This document shows positions 1 through 8,227 of a stretch of 29,372 nt of DNA, piece by piece. The stretch is from NCBI GenBank assembly GCA_030448085.1, contig JAUJNU010000016.1, forward strand, positions 1-29,372. The letters run 5' to 3'. The notes beneath the pieces are model-generated. The model saw only the letters and a list, made by a program, of their open reading frames with translations. It was not told the origin of the DNA and did no database searches. Every line of letters starts with the position of its first letter. Position 1 is the first letter of the stretch. This DNA comes from Actinomycetota bacterium. Lineage in GTDB: Bacteria; Actinomycetota; UBA4738; CADDZG01; WHSQ01. The translations under genes and the position numbers were made by a program.

Positions 1-281
<281 letters not shown>

Positions 282-312
282 CTAACTCTCCTTCCGACTG
301 CGGACAAATACG

Positions 313-349
313 AAAAAAGCCGACGACGCCAAGAATGGGCGCCACCGGC
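313..349 (-). terminator. Intrinsic terminator / attenuator in the infC leader
   Basis: Read on the minus strand, a 12-base-pair stem (349-338 with 330-319, three of the pairs G-U) closes a 7-base loop and is followed directly by six T residues (318-313). It ends only about 20 bases before the infC Shine-Dalgarno. There is no upstream gene on this strand for it to terminate, so it looks like a leader attenuator for infC. A second hairpin with a perfect 7-bp stem (351-357 with 375-381) lies just upstream. The attenuation role is inference; the hairpin and T-run are visible. Confidence 0.6.
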
Positions 350-462
350 CCTCGTCCTCCCCGCGGGGCGCGGCGGACGAGCTAGGGACTCCTGACCTCA
401 AGCGGCTTATCCTGTAACTGCCGGGAGAGGTGAGGGGTGGTCCGGAGAACCGGCCCCCCTTC

Positions 463-491
463 TTGGCAAAGCTCTTTTCACAAAAGATTAT
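463..491 (+). promoter_or_regulatory. Candidate promoter for the DUF1844 gene
   Basis: TTGGCA (463-468, 5 of 6 to the -35 consensus) is separated by 17 bases from GATTAT (486-491, 4 of 6 to the -10). Transcription would start near 498, giving a very short leader that still includes the GAGGAG ribosome site before the ATG at 511. It is supported by sequence match and position only. Confidence 0.4.
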
Positions 492-510
492 AGGCCACGA
501 GGAGAACCCT

Positions 511-1032
511 ATGGGTGAAGAAGAAGAAGCTAGAGAGAGGTCACGTCCCCGCGTCGTGGACAAGAGGTCATCGAGGACGACCCCGTCGCCCGGCTCCACG
601 CCGGAGGCGGGGGAGCCCCCCAACCCCGCGCCGAGCGCCCCCGAACCCCCTGCGGAGCACCCACCGACGCCCGAAAGCTCCACACAGCCGAGGCCACAGC
701 CCGGGCCCGGAGGAGACGGCCCGGGCGGCGAGGTGTGGACGCCGGAACAAGAAGAAGAAGCAAGGCGGATGGCTCAGGAGATAGCTGCGACGCCGAGCAT
801 CGAGTGGGTCGTGAACACCGCCGTCACCCTGGCGAACGTCGCCGCGACGAAACTGGACCTCGGAGCCGCGCCGGACGCCCGCCTCGCGATCGATGCCCTG
901 GCCGGGCTGCTCAAGGCGGTCGGAGATCGCATGCAGCAGGCCGAGAGACCGCTCCGGCAGACCCTCGCCCAGCTACAGATGGCGTACGCCGACAGAGCCG
1001 GGGACCCGGCTCCCCCCCCGAAACCGGCATAG
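511..1032 (+). CDS. DUF1844 family protein
   Basis: A 173-residue acidic protein of unknown function and the only plus-strand gene in the window. The first 95 or so residues are low complexity, rich in Pro, Glu and Arg, and probably disordered. The C-terminal 75 residues match the DUF1844 pattern: PSIEWVVNTAVTLANVAATK, a short insert with DARLAIDALAGLLKAV, and a last helix LAQLQMAYADR. The start is ATG at 511 because GAGGAG lies 8 bases upstream and the product begins MGEEEE; an upstream ATG at 430 has no ribosome site. A DUF1844 gene next to infC is a recurrent actinobacterial arrangement. No catalytic motif is visible. Its divergent position shares the control region with infC. Confidence 0.8.
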   Translation: MGEEEEARERSRPRVVDKRSSRTTPSPGSTPEAGEPPNPAPSAPEPPAEHPPTPESSTQPRPQPGPGGDGPGGEVWTPEQEEEARRMAQEIAATPSIEWVVNTAVTLANVAATKLDLGAAPDARLAIDALAGLLKAVGDRMQQAERPLRQTLAQLQMAYADRAGDPAPPPKPA

Positions 1033-1034
1033 AG

Positions 1035-1065
1035 AAAGGCCCCCGGTTTTCCCAGGGGCCTTTTT
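1035..1065. terminator. Bidirectional intrinsic terminator between convergent genes
   Basis: The arms AAAGGCCCC (1035-1043) and GGGGCCTTT (1055-1063) pair perfectly. A T-run follows on the plus strand and an A-run precedes it, so it can stop transcription from both the DUF1844 gene, ending 3 bases upstream, and the convergent cold-shock gene, ending at 1084. Confidence 0.9.
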
Positions 1066-1083
1066 CGGTTCTAGAGCTTTTAC

Positions 1084-1284
1084 CTAGACAGCGCGGACGT
1101 TCGACGCCTGCTTGCCCTTCGGCCCATCCGTCACGTCGAACTCGACGGCCTGCCCCTCTTCCAGGGACTTGTAACCGTCCGTCTGGATCGCCGAGAAGTG
1201 CACGAACACGTCCTCACCGTCAGACTGCGAGATGAAGCCGTAGCCCTTCTCGTTGCTGAACCACTTGACCGTACCGTCAGCCAC
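1084..1284 (-). CDS. csp: Cold-shock domain protein (CspA family)
   Basis: A 66-residue single cold-shock domain, the usual length. The RNA-binding motifs are clear: [13 protein letters not shown] (RNP1) and DVFVHFSAI (RNP2), plus [15 protein letters not shown] and the C-terminal [10 protein letters not shown]. Csp proteins bind single-stranded RNA or DNA and melt secondary structure in the cytoplasm. The start is GTG at 1284, with AAAGGA about 8 bases upstream. A longer in-frame extension has no family similarity. The 113-base gap to hisG probably holds its own promoter and 5' UTR, though no convincing -35/-10 pair is visible. Transcription ends at the bidirectional terminator. Confidence 0.95.
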   Translation of the reverse strand: MADGTVKWFSNEKGYGFISQSDGEDVFVHFSAIQTDGYKSLEEGQAVEFDVTDGPKGKQASNVRAV

Positions 1285-1397
1285 CTTCCACTTCCTTTCT
1301 GCAGACGTGGGTTGGCAGGTCTTCTTCCCCGCACACGACCACCCCCGTCTTTCTACGAGCCCTGAACGTAGCACAGAGAAGCGGACGATTCCTATCC

Positions 1398-2273
1398 CTA
1401 GGGAACTATCTTCCCGATAGGCAACTCGAGGATCCCCTCCGCCCCCAGGGCCTTCAAGCGGGGTATCAGCGTGTTGATGACCGAGCGGGAGACGATCGTC
1501 TCGACCGCGAAGTAACCCTCCTCGGCAAGCTTCGCGACCGTCGGAGCACGCATGGCTGGAAGAAGGGCCACGACATCCTCGAGCCGGGCCGCGTCCACGT
1601 TCAGCTTGACGAGCACGCGCCCTCGTGCGTCTAGCGCGCCGCGCAGAAGGATCGTCAGCTCCCCTATCGCTTGCTTCTTCGCCGGGTCCTCGTAGGCAGC
1701 GGGGTGCGCGATCAACTGTGTGCGGGACTCGAGGAGTACGTCGACGATCTCCATCCCGTTACGCCGGAGGGTCGAGCCCGTCTCCGTGAGGTCTACGATC
1801 GCGTCGACGATCTCCGGGACCTTCGCCTCCGTCGCGCCGTAAGAAAGGTAGATGTGTACGGGGATCCCCAGACGCTCGAAGTAATCCTTCGTGAGGTTCG
1901 GGAACTCCGTCGAGATGCGGGAGCCGGGGGGGATGTCACTTCCGCTGGCTATGCCGGAATCGCGGGGGACGGCAAGGACGATCTTTACGGGACGATCCGT
2001 CGCCTTCGAATAGTTGAGGGTCGTGACGGGAACGACCTTGGACCCCGTTTCGGCTATCCAGTCCTGCCCGGTGACCCCCAGGTCGAAGAACCCGTCCTCG
2101 ACATACATCGGGATCTCCTGGGGCCTCAGCACCGCGACCGAGGCGATGCGCGGGTCGTCGATGGACCCTCTGTACTCCCGTTCCGAGGCGCGATAGATCT
2201 TGAGATCGGCAGCCTCGAACAAGTCGAAGGTCGCGCGCTCGAGCGATCCCTTGGGCACCACGAGCTTCAGCAT
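1398..2273 (-). CDS. hisG: ATP phosphoribosyltransferase, long form
   Basis: Catalyses the first step of histidine synthesis, ATP + PRPP to phosphoribosyl-ATP. The 291 residues fit the long (hisZ-independent) HisG. The N-terminus is [15 protein letters not shown]. The periplasmic-binding-like catalytic core includes [16 protein letters not shown] and the PRPP-loop region [17 protein letters not shown]. The C-terminal 75 residues form the ACT-like regulatory domain that binds histidine ([20 protein letters not shown] onward). The ATG at 2273 lies 8 bases after the ribH stop, so hisG appears to be the last gene of the riboflavin transcript. No strong Shine-Dalgarno is visible, so translation may depend on termination of ribH. 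No hisE or hisI is adjacent. Confidence 0.95.
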   Translation of the reverse strand: MLKLVVPKGSLERATFDLFEAADLKIYRASEREYRGSIDDPRIASVAVLRPQEIPMYVEDGFFDLGVTGQDWIAETGSKVVPVTTLNYSKATDRPVKIVLAVPRDSGIASGSDIPPGSRISTEFPNLTKDYFERLGIPVHIYLSYGATEAKVPEIVDAIVDLTETGSTLRRNGMEIVDVLLESRTQLIAHPAAYEDPAKKQAIGELTILLRGALDARGRVLVKLNVDAARLEDVVALLPAMRAPTVAKLAEEGYFAVETIVSRSVINTLIPRLKALGAEGILELPIGKIVP

Positions 2274-2281
2274 CGGTACCG

Positions 2282-2767
2282 CTAACCGAGGGAGGGCTTC
2301 GGGAGCTCGGACAGGAGGTTCGCCATCTCGATAGCGGCCATCGCGGCCTCCGCGCCCTTGTTGCCCATCTTGCCGCCGGCACGGTCCACTGCCTGCTGAA
2401 CGTTCTCGGTCGTGAGGACGCCGTTCGAGATAGGGACCCCGGTCTCGACGGAGACCGCGCCGATGCCGTTCGAAGCGTGCCCGGCCACGTAGTCGAAGTG
2501 AGCGGTCTCGCCACGGATCACGACGCCGAGGCACACGAGAGCATCGAAACGTCCGGACAGTGCCAGCCGACGGGCGACGGGCGGGATCTCGAAGGCGCCG
2601 GGCACCCACGCGACGCTGAGCTTGTCCTCCGGTACTCCATGCCTGATCAGGGAATCGAGCGCGCCTCGCAGCAGTTGCTCGGAGATCGTCTCGTTGAACC
2701 GGCTGACGATGATCCCGACCCTCAGGTCCTTCGCGTCGAACGACCCCGAAAAGGTCTCGGTCATCAT
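2282..2767 (-). CDS. ribH: 6,7-dimethyl-8-ribityllumazine synthase
   Basis: Condenses 3,4-dihydroxy-2-butanone 4-phosphate with the ribitylaminouracil to make lumazine, the RibE substrate. The 161 residues match the family size. The N-terminal strand [17 protein letters not shown] carries the substrate-stacking Phe, and [23 protein letters not shown] (catalytic His in HFDYV) and the G-rich segment [15 protein letters not shown] follow. It probably assembles into the usual icosahedral or pentameric capsid. Its ATGATG start overlaps the ribBA stop (ATGA), implying translational coupling. Confidence 0.97.
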   Translation of the reverse strand: MMTETFSGSFDAKDLRVGIIVSRFNETISEQLLRGALDSLIRHGVPEDKLSVAWVPGAFEIPPVARRLALSGRFDALVCLGVVIRGETAHFDYVAGHASNGIGAVSVETGVPISNGVLTTENVQQAVDRAGGKMGNKGAEAAMAAIEMANLLSELPKPSLG

Positions 2768-4026
2768 CTGGCCTCCCTTCCCCTCTCGAGAACCGGCTCG
2801 CCATCATTAGACACCGGCTCAACCATCACCGCCTCGATAAGGTGTCCCATCTTGTCCCTCTTCGTCTGCAGGTACCGAAGGTTCTCCGGGTTCGGCGCGC
2901 TTTCGAGCGGGACCCTACCGACGATCTCGAGACCGTAACCCTCGAGTCCCGCCCTCTTGGTCGGGTTGTTGGTGAGGAGCCTCATAGTCGAGATGCCGAG
3001 GTCTACCAGGATCTGGGCTCCGACACCGTAGTCGCGGCTATCGGGTGAGAAACCGAGCTCTACGTTCGCTTCCACGGTGTCGAGGCCGCCATCCTGAAGA
3101 GCATAGGCCTCGAGCTTGTGGCGGAGCCCGATGCCGCGTCCCTCATGACCTCTTATGTAGACGATCACTCCCTCTCCGGCTTCGTCGATCTGGCGCATCG
3201 ACTCCGTCAGCTGCACCCCGCAGTCGCAGCGGATGCTCCCGATGACATCACCGGTGAAGCACTCCGAGTGCACCCTCACCAAGACGTCCTTCTTGCCCGA
3301 TGGCTCCCCTTTGACCATGGCGACGTGCATCCTGCCGTCGTGTGACTCGTACGCGACGGTGCGGAAGGGCCCGAACGCCGTAGGGATCCGCGCCTCTCCG
3401 ACCCGCTGGACCAGCTTCTCCCAGCGGCGGCGGTAAGAGATGAGATCCGCTATCGAGACTATGAGGAGGCCATGCCGGGCGGCGAATCGCTCGAGGTCCT
3501 CCATGCGAGCCATCGTCCCGTCCTCGTTCACGACCTCGCATCCGACGCCGGCCGGGAACAGGCCCGCGGCTCGCGCAAGGTCGACGGCGGCCTCGGTGTG
3601 CCCGGCCCTGCGCAGCACGCCTCCGGGCGCGTAGCGCAGGGGGAAGATGTGACCGGGCCGCGCCAGATCTGATGGGACCGTATCCGCGTCTATGAGCGCC
3701 TTGATCGTCGCCGTGCGGTCAGCGGCCGAGATGCCGGTCGTGGTGCCCTCACGCGCATCCACGCTGATAGTGAACGCGGTTCTCATGGACTCGGTGTTGT
3801 CGGAGACCATCGGAGGCAGGTTCAGCTGCTCGAGCCTTTCGCCCTCCATCGAGACGAAGATGATCCCCGAGCAGTACCTCACCATGAAGCTGATCAGCTC
3901 GGGCGTCACCTTCTCGGCGGCGAAGATGAGGTCTCCCTCATTCTCGCGATCCTCGTCGTCGACGACGATGACCATCTGGCCGGAACCTATCTGCTCGAGC
4001 GCATCCTCGATCTTCGCTAAGGGCAT
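2764..4026 (-). CDS. ribBA: Bifunctional DHBP synthase / GTP cyclohydrolase II
   Basis: Makes both precursors of riboflavin: DHBP from ribulose 5-phosphate (N-terminal half) and the pyrimidine from GTP (C-terminal half). In the 420 residues, the RibB half shows [10 protein letters not shown] at about 23-32 and [11 protein letters not shown] near 140-150. The RibA half shows the zinc cysteines 256, 267 and 269 ([17 protein letters not shown]) and the catalytic [10 protein letters not shown] near 292-301. The start is ATG at 4026 because AGGAGG sits 6 bases upstream inside the end of ribE; an in-frame ATG at 4047 lacks this. The gene begins 1 base after the ribE stop and its stop overlaps the ribH start. 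Confidence 0.97.
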   Translation of the reverse strand: MPLAKIEDALEQIGSGQMVIVVDDEDRENEGDLIFAAEKVTPELISFMVRYCSGIIFVSMEGERLEQLNLPPMVSDNTESMRTAFTISVDAREGTTTGISAADRTATIKALIDADTVPSDLARPGHIFPLRYAPGGVLRRAGHTEAAVDLARAAGLFPAGVGCEVVNEDGTMARMEDLERFAARHGLLIVSIADLISYRRRWEKLVQRVGEARIPTAFGPFRTVAYESHDGRMHVAMVKGEPSGKKDVLVRVHSECFTGDVIGSIRCDCGVQLTESMRQIDEAGEGVIVYIRGHEGRGIGLRHKLEAYALQDGGLDTVEANVELGFSPDSRDYGVGAQILVDLGISTMRLLTNNPTKRAGLEGYGLEIVGRVPLESAPNPENLRYLQTKRDKMGHLIEAVMVEPVSNDGEPVLERGREAR

Positions 4027-4027
4027 C

Positions 4028-4627
4028 TCAGGCCTCCTGCTTTCCATGGGTCAGACGTTCTACGTACCTGGCGATGAGGTCGACCTCGACGTTCACCCTG
4101 GTCCCCGTGCGGACGGACCCTAGGGACGTGACCTCGAGCGTGTGAGGGATGACGGCGACTTGGAAGCTCGTCCGGCCAACGTCGACGAGCGTAAGGGCAA
4201 CGCCGTCGAGGGTGACCGATCCCTTGGGGGCCAGGTAGCGCAAGAGCCCGGGGTCGAGCGAGAACCACATCCGCTTCGACCCCTCGTCCTCCTCCACCCG
4301 CACCGCGGTAGCGGTCCCGTCGACGTGTCCCTGCACCAGGTGGCCCCCGAGCCGGTCGCTAAGACGAGCGGCCAGCTCGAGGTTAACGGTGGCTCCCTTG
4401 TCCAGCGCAGAGAGGGTCGTGAGGGCCAACGTCTCGGGGCTCGCCTGGACCGAGAAGCGTTTGCGGCCGAGGTCGACGTCCGTGTGGGAGAGCCCGGTGC
4501 TCGCCACGGAGTGGCCGATCCCGAGGTTCTTCGTCGTCTTGGGGGCCTCTATCTCGAGCCCCAGCACCCCACCCTTGTCACGCGCCCTCTTCACGAGGCC
4601 TTGCTCGGTGACGATACCCGTGAACAT
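4028..4627 (-). CDS. ribE: Riboflavin synthase, alpha subunit
   Basis: Dismutates two lumazines to riboflavin plus the ribitylaminouracil. The 199 residues form two lumazine-binding barrels. The start [10 protein letters not shown] is the diagnostic family N-terminus. The second barrel is canonical ([46 protein letters not shown]), and [10 protein letters not shown] links the two. The first barrel is odd: where families read roughly VAxNGVxLTVV, this one reads [11 protein letters not shown]. The ATG overlaps the ribD stop (TGATG), so it is probably coupled to ribD. The frame is open throughout. Confidence 0.93.
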   Translation of the reverse strand: MFTGIVTEQGLVKRARDKGGVLGLEIEAPKTTKNLGIGHSVASTGLSHTDVDLGRKRFSVQASPETLALTTLSALDKGATVNLELAARLSDRLGGHLVQGHVDGTATAVRVEEDEGSKRMWFSLDPGLLRYLAPKGSVTLDGVALTLVDVGRTSFQVAVIPHTLEVTSLGSVRTGTRVNVEVDLIARYVERLTHGKQEA

Positions 4628-5691
4628 CAGCCGACCTCTCTCGTCAGGGTCACGAGGACATCGTCTCCGAGCCGGTCTACGGTTTCCGTCTTCCACCTGC
4701 GGGCAGAGCCCAGGCTGACGGTGCCGATGTCACCTATCGCCGGGCCGCCGGTCCCCACGAACATCGGGGCGAGGTAGGCCTCGACCTTGTTCACGACACC
4801 GTCGCGAAGGGGCGCTGGTCGCGACCTCGGCGCCTCCTCGCACAGCACCTCGAGGACACCTCTTCGCCCAAGGGTCTGGAGGAGCGACTGGAGGTCGACC
4901 CCACCGTCGGCCTCGGGAAGGACGAGGACCTCGGCCCCGCCTCCTTCCAGGCGATCTGCACCTCGTGAGAGGAGCTTGGCCCGGTGGCGATCAAGACCGG
5001 GCCACCCTCGGCCTGAAGAGCCGGGATGTGAGCGAGGTGCGGCCGGAAGAATCGAGGACCGCGCAGCGGCTGGCGAAGGGGCGTCACGTCGCGAGCGGTG
5101 AGGGTCGGGTCATCGGCCACCGCCGTGCCGGCTCCGATCAGCACGGCGTCGGCCTCTACCCGCCGCCGGTGCGCGCGTGCCTGGGGGCCGTGATCACCGC
5201 GAGGACCCGTCGGGGGCGCGAGACGGCCGTCGAGGGTGAGCGCGAGCTTGAGCGTCAGGTAGGAGGAGCCGGTGGAGCGCTGATGCAGGAAAGGCGCGCT
5301 CAACGCAGCGGCCTCATCAGCGCCGACGCCTACCTCGACCTCGACGCCGGCCTGCCTCAGGGCCTCGAACCCACGCCCCTTCACCCGCTCGTCGGGGTCG
5401 AGGGCGGCAACCACCCGGGTGACGCCGGCTCTGATGAGTCGAGGGGCGCAGGGGGCATCCGGCCCTCGTGAGCGCAGGGCTCGAGGTTCACGTACACGGT
5501 GGAGCCGGTGAGGTCGGTGGCGTCCGCCAGCACGGCCTCGGCATGCTGCGTTCCGGCTCCCGCGGGCGCCCTCGCCGATGACCACCCCATCCCGGACCGC
5601 GACCGCTCCGGCGCGCGGGTTCGGGACGTGAGAAAACCGGCGCGCGAGGCTCGATCGCCCGCTGCATGTAGTGGAGATCCGTCTCCAACAT
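4627..5691 (-). CDS. ribD: Riboflavin deaminase/reductase RibD (frame-disrupted as sequenced)
   Basis: RibD deaminates and then reduces the GTP cyclohydrolase II product. Pieces in three frames make one colinear protein: METDLHYMQRAIE; ARRFSHVPNPRAGAVAVRDG; the zinc-deaminase motifs TQHAEAVL and NLEPCAHEGR; RLIRAGVTRVVAALDPDER; the reductase segment VEADAVLIGAGTAVADDP; and the end RDGVVNKVEAYLAPMFVGTGG to LTREVG. Frame changes fall near 5650, 5565, 5453 (a G/C run exactly at the PPC zinc motif), 5190-5220, 5070, 4930 and 4830. The ATG at 5691 has AGAGG 5 bases upstream and lies about 109 bases after the FMN riboswitch. The stop overlaps ribE. The total length is a multiple of three, as expected for a normal 350-residue RibD. 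I favour sequencing error over decay. Confidence 0.85.
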
Positions 5692-5778
5692 CCGAGCCTC
5701 TGGCTCCGACGAGGTACCTCCCCGTCGCTCCAGAACCTCGAGGGCGGCGGCAGGCATGGGCGAGACACCCCGCAGTAG

Positions 5779-5802
5779 GAGGCAGCCAGGGCCCGCTGCC
5801 TC
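5779..5802 (-). promoter_or_regulatory. Alternative hairpin of the FMN riboswitch expression platform
   Basis: GAGGCAGC (5802-5795) pairs perfectly with GCTGCCTC (5786-5779) around an 8-base loop. Its first four bases are also the last four of riboswitch P1, so the two structures exclude each other. No T-run follows, so this looks like an anti-repression hairpin, not a terminator. When FMN is bound the freed CCTCC could pair with GGAGG at 5721-5717. That last pairing is inference. Confidence 0.5.
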
Positions 5803-5958
5803 TTCTCCCATCCGGACTTGTCGCCTGTGCGGCGATTCACCGTCGGTCCCGGAGTCGCACTGGGTCGGCCCGTGGAGGGGTCTCAGCCCTCGGCAGGCTC
5901 GCGGACTTCACCTTGCGGTGTCACCGCCGGTCGGGGATCACACCCTGCCCCGAAGAGG
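5799..5958 (-). promoter_or_regulatory. FMN riboswitch (RFN element)
   Basis: Read on the minus strand, the conserved blocks occur in order: CTTCGGGGCAGGGTG (from 5956), CCCGACCGGCGGTGA, AGTCCGCGAGCC, a variable arm, GACCCAGTGCGACTCCGGGA, CCGACGGTGA, another arm, then AGTCCGGATGGGAGAAGAGG ending at 5799. P1 is formed by CCTCTTC (5958-5952) with GAAGAGG (5805-5799), a perfect 7-bp match. FMN binding should reduce expression of ribD-ribE-ribBA-ribH-hisG. It lies directly upstream of ribD on the same strand. Confidence 0.97.
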
Positions 5959-5971
5959 ATCCAGCAGGGCG

Positions 5972-5977
5972 ATTATA
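5972..5977 (-). promoter_or_regulatory. Riboflavin operon promoter, -10 element
   Basis: A perfect TATAAT on the minus strand, about 14 bases upstream of the riboswitch P1 strand. That spacing places transcription start almost exactly at the riboswitch. No good -35 hexamer is found 16-18 bases further up. Instead that area borders an inverted repeat (5994-6013), so the promoter may depend on an activator or be modulated by a bound regulator. Confidence 0.6.
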
Positions 5978-5993
5978 GCGCCCTGGGGCCCGA

Positions 5994-6013
5994 ACTTGAC
6001 CGGGCGGTCAAGT
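5994..6013. repeat. Perfect inverted repeat upstream of the rib promoter
   Basis: ACTTGACC and GGTCAAGT (8-bp arms) flank GGGC. The repeat lies 16-36 bases upstream of the TATAAT and 3 bases after the inferred stop of the beta-propeller gene. No T-run follows on the minus strand, which argues against an intrinsic terminator. It has the form of an operator for a dimeric regulator, but no regulator can be named. Confidence 0.5.
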
Positions 6014-6016
6014 GGC

Positions 6017-7154
6017 CTAGGGCCGGGTCCGTACCCTCTCCCATCCCCACACGAACTGGCGCTCGCTGTAGTCGGTGAGGAGCCTCCCACGTCGCTTCCG
6101 TCCGCATCCATGACGGCAACGGCGTAACTGCTCGTCTGGATCCCATAGCGCTCGGCGTTGAAGGCGATCCGTTTGGAGTTGGGGGACCAGTAGCCGCCGT
6201 GATACTCGCGGTCACTCAAGGCGTTCAGCTCCTCGGAGGCGAGCTTCCGGAAGTTGCGCCCGTGGCGCCCGACGACGTAGATGAGCGCCGCCGTTGTTTT
6301 TGATCCCGCTGAACAGGATACGCGAGCCGTCCGGCGACCAATCTATGTCCCTGAAGCTCAGGTCCTTCGGGGGGACGATCCGCTCCAGGTCGCCTCCGGC
6401 GAGGTTCGAGGTGAAGAGGCTGTGACCCCGAGGGCCGATCGACATGAAGGCTACGTGGTGACCACCGGGGATACGTCCAGATCCCCCGTCTTCCTCCCCG
6501 AGGTCGATCTCGTGCCGGTTGCCTCCCTCGCGGGTCATGATCGAGATGGCCTCCCCGGTCGAGAAAACGATGCGCTCCCCGTCCCGCCCAGTTGGGGTCG
6601 CTGGCATATTCATCGGAGGAGGGGTCCGCATCGCAGTTGTTCGTGAACCTCTCCATGGACCCGTCTCTGCGGACCGTCCAGATATCCCTGCACAGGGTGC
6701 TCTCCCGGGTGAACAGGAGCCGGTTGCCATCCGGGGACCAATCAGCCGGCTCGTCGCACCGATAATTGCCACGGCGTGTCACGGGCTGCTGGGCGCCCGA
6801 TCCCCAGACCGGGACCGTGGCCAGATAGGAGTCATAGTTGCAGTTGAACAAGGTATCGGACGCCTCGAAGACAACCCGGCCGCCGGAGGGCCCCCAGATC
6901 GGGTCTTGCTCGTGAACCCTGTTCCTCGTCACGCGGTCGCGCCCCGTCCCATCTGCCCTCATCGACAGAAGCTCCGTGGGGATGCGGCGTCCGTTCGAGT
7001 TGATGCACGCGCCCTCGACGACCTCGCCCGGACAAGCCGAGTAGAAGATCCGGCTCTCCCTCGTACCCGCTGCATCGGCGGGCCCGCTGATGGGGGCGGT
7101 GACCGAGGTTGTGGCCAGGGTGAGCGTGACAGCAACGAAAGCCCGTTTGAGCAT
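6017..7154 (-). CDS. Secreted TolB-like beta-propeller protein (frame-disrupted as sequenced)
   Basis: The start is ATG at 7154 with AAGGAGG 6 bases upstream. A Sec signal peptide is visible: MLKR, hydrophobic to about residue 25, probable cleavage after ADA. The mature protein consists of PD40/WD40-like blades of the TolB type: DPIWGPSGGRVVFEA, PADWSPDGNRLLFT, IDWSPDGSRILFSG and GYWSPNSKRIAFNA. These make a roughly 370-residue extracellular propeller; its ligand is unknown. The frame changes near 6575, twice near 6480, at about 6290 and about 6080. The colinear C-terminus ends LTDYSERQFVWGWERVRTRP with TAG at 6017-6019. A weak TATGAT at 7191-7186 may be a -10 site. Several cysteines in the first half (FNCNYD, YRCDEP, TLCRD, NNCDAD) suggest disulfides. 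Confidence 0.75.
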
Positions 7155-7240
7155 GGTCCCCCTCCTTAACTCCCGACTTCACACGATCATATGGGCAGCC
7201 GGCACTTAGACCCGGGGGAGGCGGGCGGGGGCCTCGCTGC

Positions 7241-8227
7241 CTAGGGGGTGCGGGCGCCCCCGGCCGTTCGGGTTCCCTGGGCCCGGTCGCCGCTCGAGCG
7301 CCGGTCTATCCAGTAGCTCGACCTGGTGTCGCGCTTCGCGAACTGCTTCATCTCAGCCGCGATCTCCGCCGCCTCCCAGTGGCTCGAGATCAGCCGCTGC
7401 GTGTTCATCGCTATCCCCACCGAGACGGTGGTGACGGGGTACCTGTGCGGGAGATTCTGGCGGTCCGGTACCTCGATATACCCCCTGGCAAGGTCATTGG
7501 CGTCGTAGAGACCGGTGATCCGCTCGTCCCACCGGCCGATGACCTCCTTGACGACATCCTCCGCATGCTCGGGAGCAGAGATGGCGACGAAGTCGTCGCC
7601 ACCGATGTGCCCGCAGAACGAGTCCGCCTCGGCGAGCTCGTTGAGCGCACCGCATATGCATTCGGCGAGGAGCTTGATCGCCTCGTCGCCCCGCAAGAAC
7701 CCGTAGTGGTCGTTGAACGCCTTGAAGTTGTCGAGGTCGAAATACATGAGAGCGAACGGCGCCCCCCTAGCGACGCGGCGCCCGACCTCTTCCTGCACGG
7801 CGACGTTTCCGGGGAGCTGGGTAAGGGGGTTGAGCCCCTTCATCTCACTCGCCCGCCTCAGGGCCGATTTCACCCGCGCGATGAGCTCGATCGGGTCGAA
7901 CGGCTTGATCATGTAGTCGTCCGCCCCGGCGGTGAGTCCCACCACCTTGTCCGCCGAGAGCGACTTCGCCGTCAGCATGATCACCGAGATGCCTTTGGTG
8001 CGGGGGTCGCTGCGAAGCCTCTGGCAGACCTCGAAGCCGTCCATCTTCGGCATCATCACGTCGAGGAGGACGAGGTCCGGCATCTGGTCGAACGTTGTCC
8101 CGAGCGCCTGCTCGCCATCGGAAACCGTGACGACATCGTAGCCCTCGAGGCGAAGGTTCACCTCGACGAACCTGACTATGTCCTCGTCGTCGTCCGCGAC
8201 GACGATCACCTCTCGACCCCTCGTCAT
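7241..8227 (-). CDS. Response regulator with REC and GGDEF-type domains
   Basis: 328 residues. Residues 6-125 are a receiver domain with acidic residues D12-D14, phospho-acceptor D56 (LLDVMMPKMDGFE), T86 and K108 (YMIKPFDP). Residues 130-300 are a GGDEF domain: LTQLPGN, FDLDNFKAFNDHYGFLRGDE and signature HIGGDDF at 208-213. The signature is GGDDF instead of GGDEF or GGEEF, so diguanylate cyclase activity is uncertain, although the metal-binding FDLDNFK segment is retained. The C-terminal 25 residues are low complexity. The ATG overlaps the rpe stop (ATGA), so expression is coupled to rpe. No histidine kinase lies nearby. Confidence 0.92.
   Translation of the reverse strand: MTRGREVIVVADDDEDIVRFVEVNLRLEGYDVVTVSDGEQALGTTFDQMPDLVLLDVMMPKMDGFEVCQRLRSDPRTKGISVIMLTAKSLSADKVVGLTAGADDYMIKPFDPIELIARVKSALRRASEMKGLNPLTQLPGNVAVQEEVGRRVARGAPFALMYFDLDNFKAFNDHYGFLRGDEAIKLLAECICGALNELAEADSFCGHIGGDDFVAISAPEHAEDVVKEVIGRWDERITGLYDANDLARGYIEVPDRQNLPHRYPVTTVSVGIAMNTQRLISSHWEAAEIAAEMKQFAKRDTRSSYWIDRRSSGDRAQGTRTAGGARTP

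Noticed and set aside
282..683. Minus-strand ORF ending at the infC start, possible leader peptide
   Set aside because: No ribosome site at its start, overlaps the DUF1844 gene, and its end only translates the attenuator stem.
4627..5691. True pseudogenisation of ribD
   Set aside because: All catalytic segments survive in alternate frames, the riboswitch and downstream rib genes are intact, and breaks fit single-base homopolymer errors.
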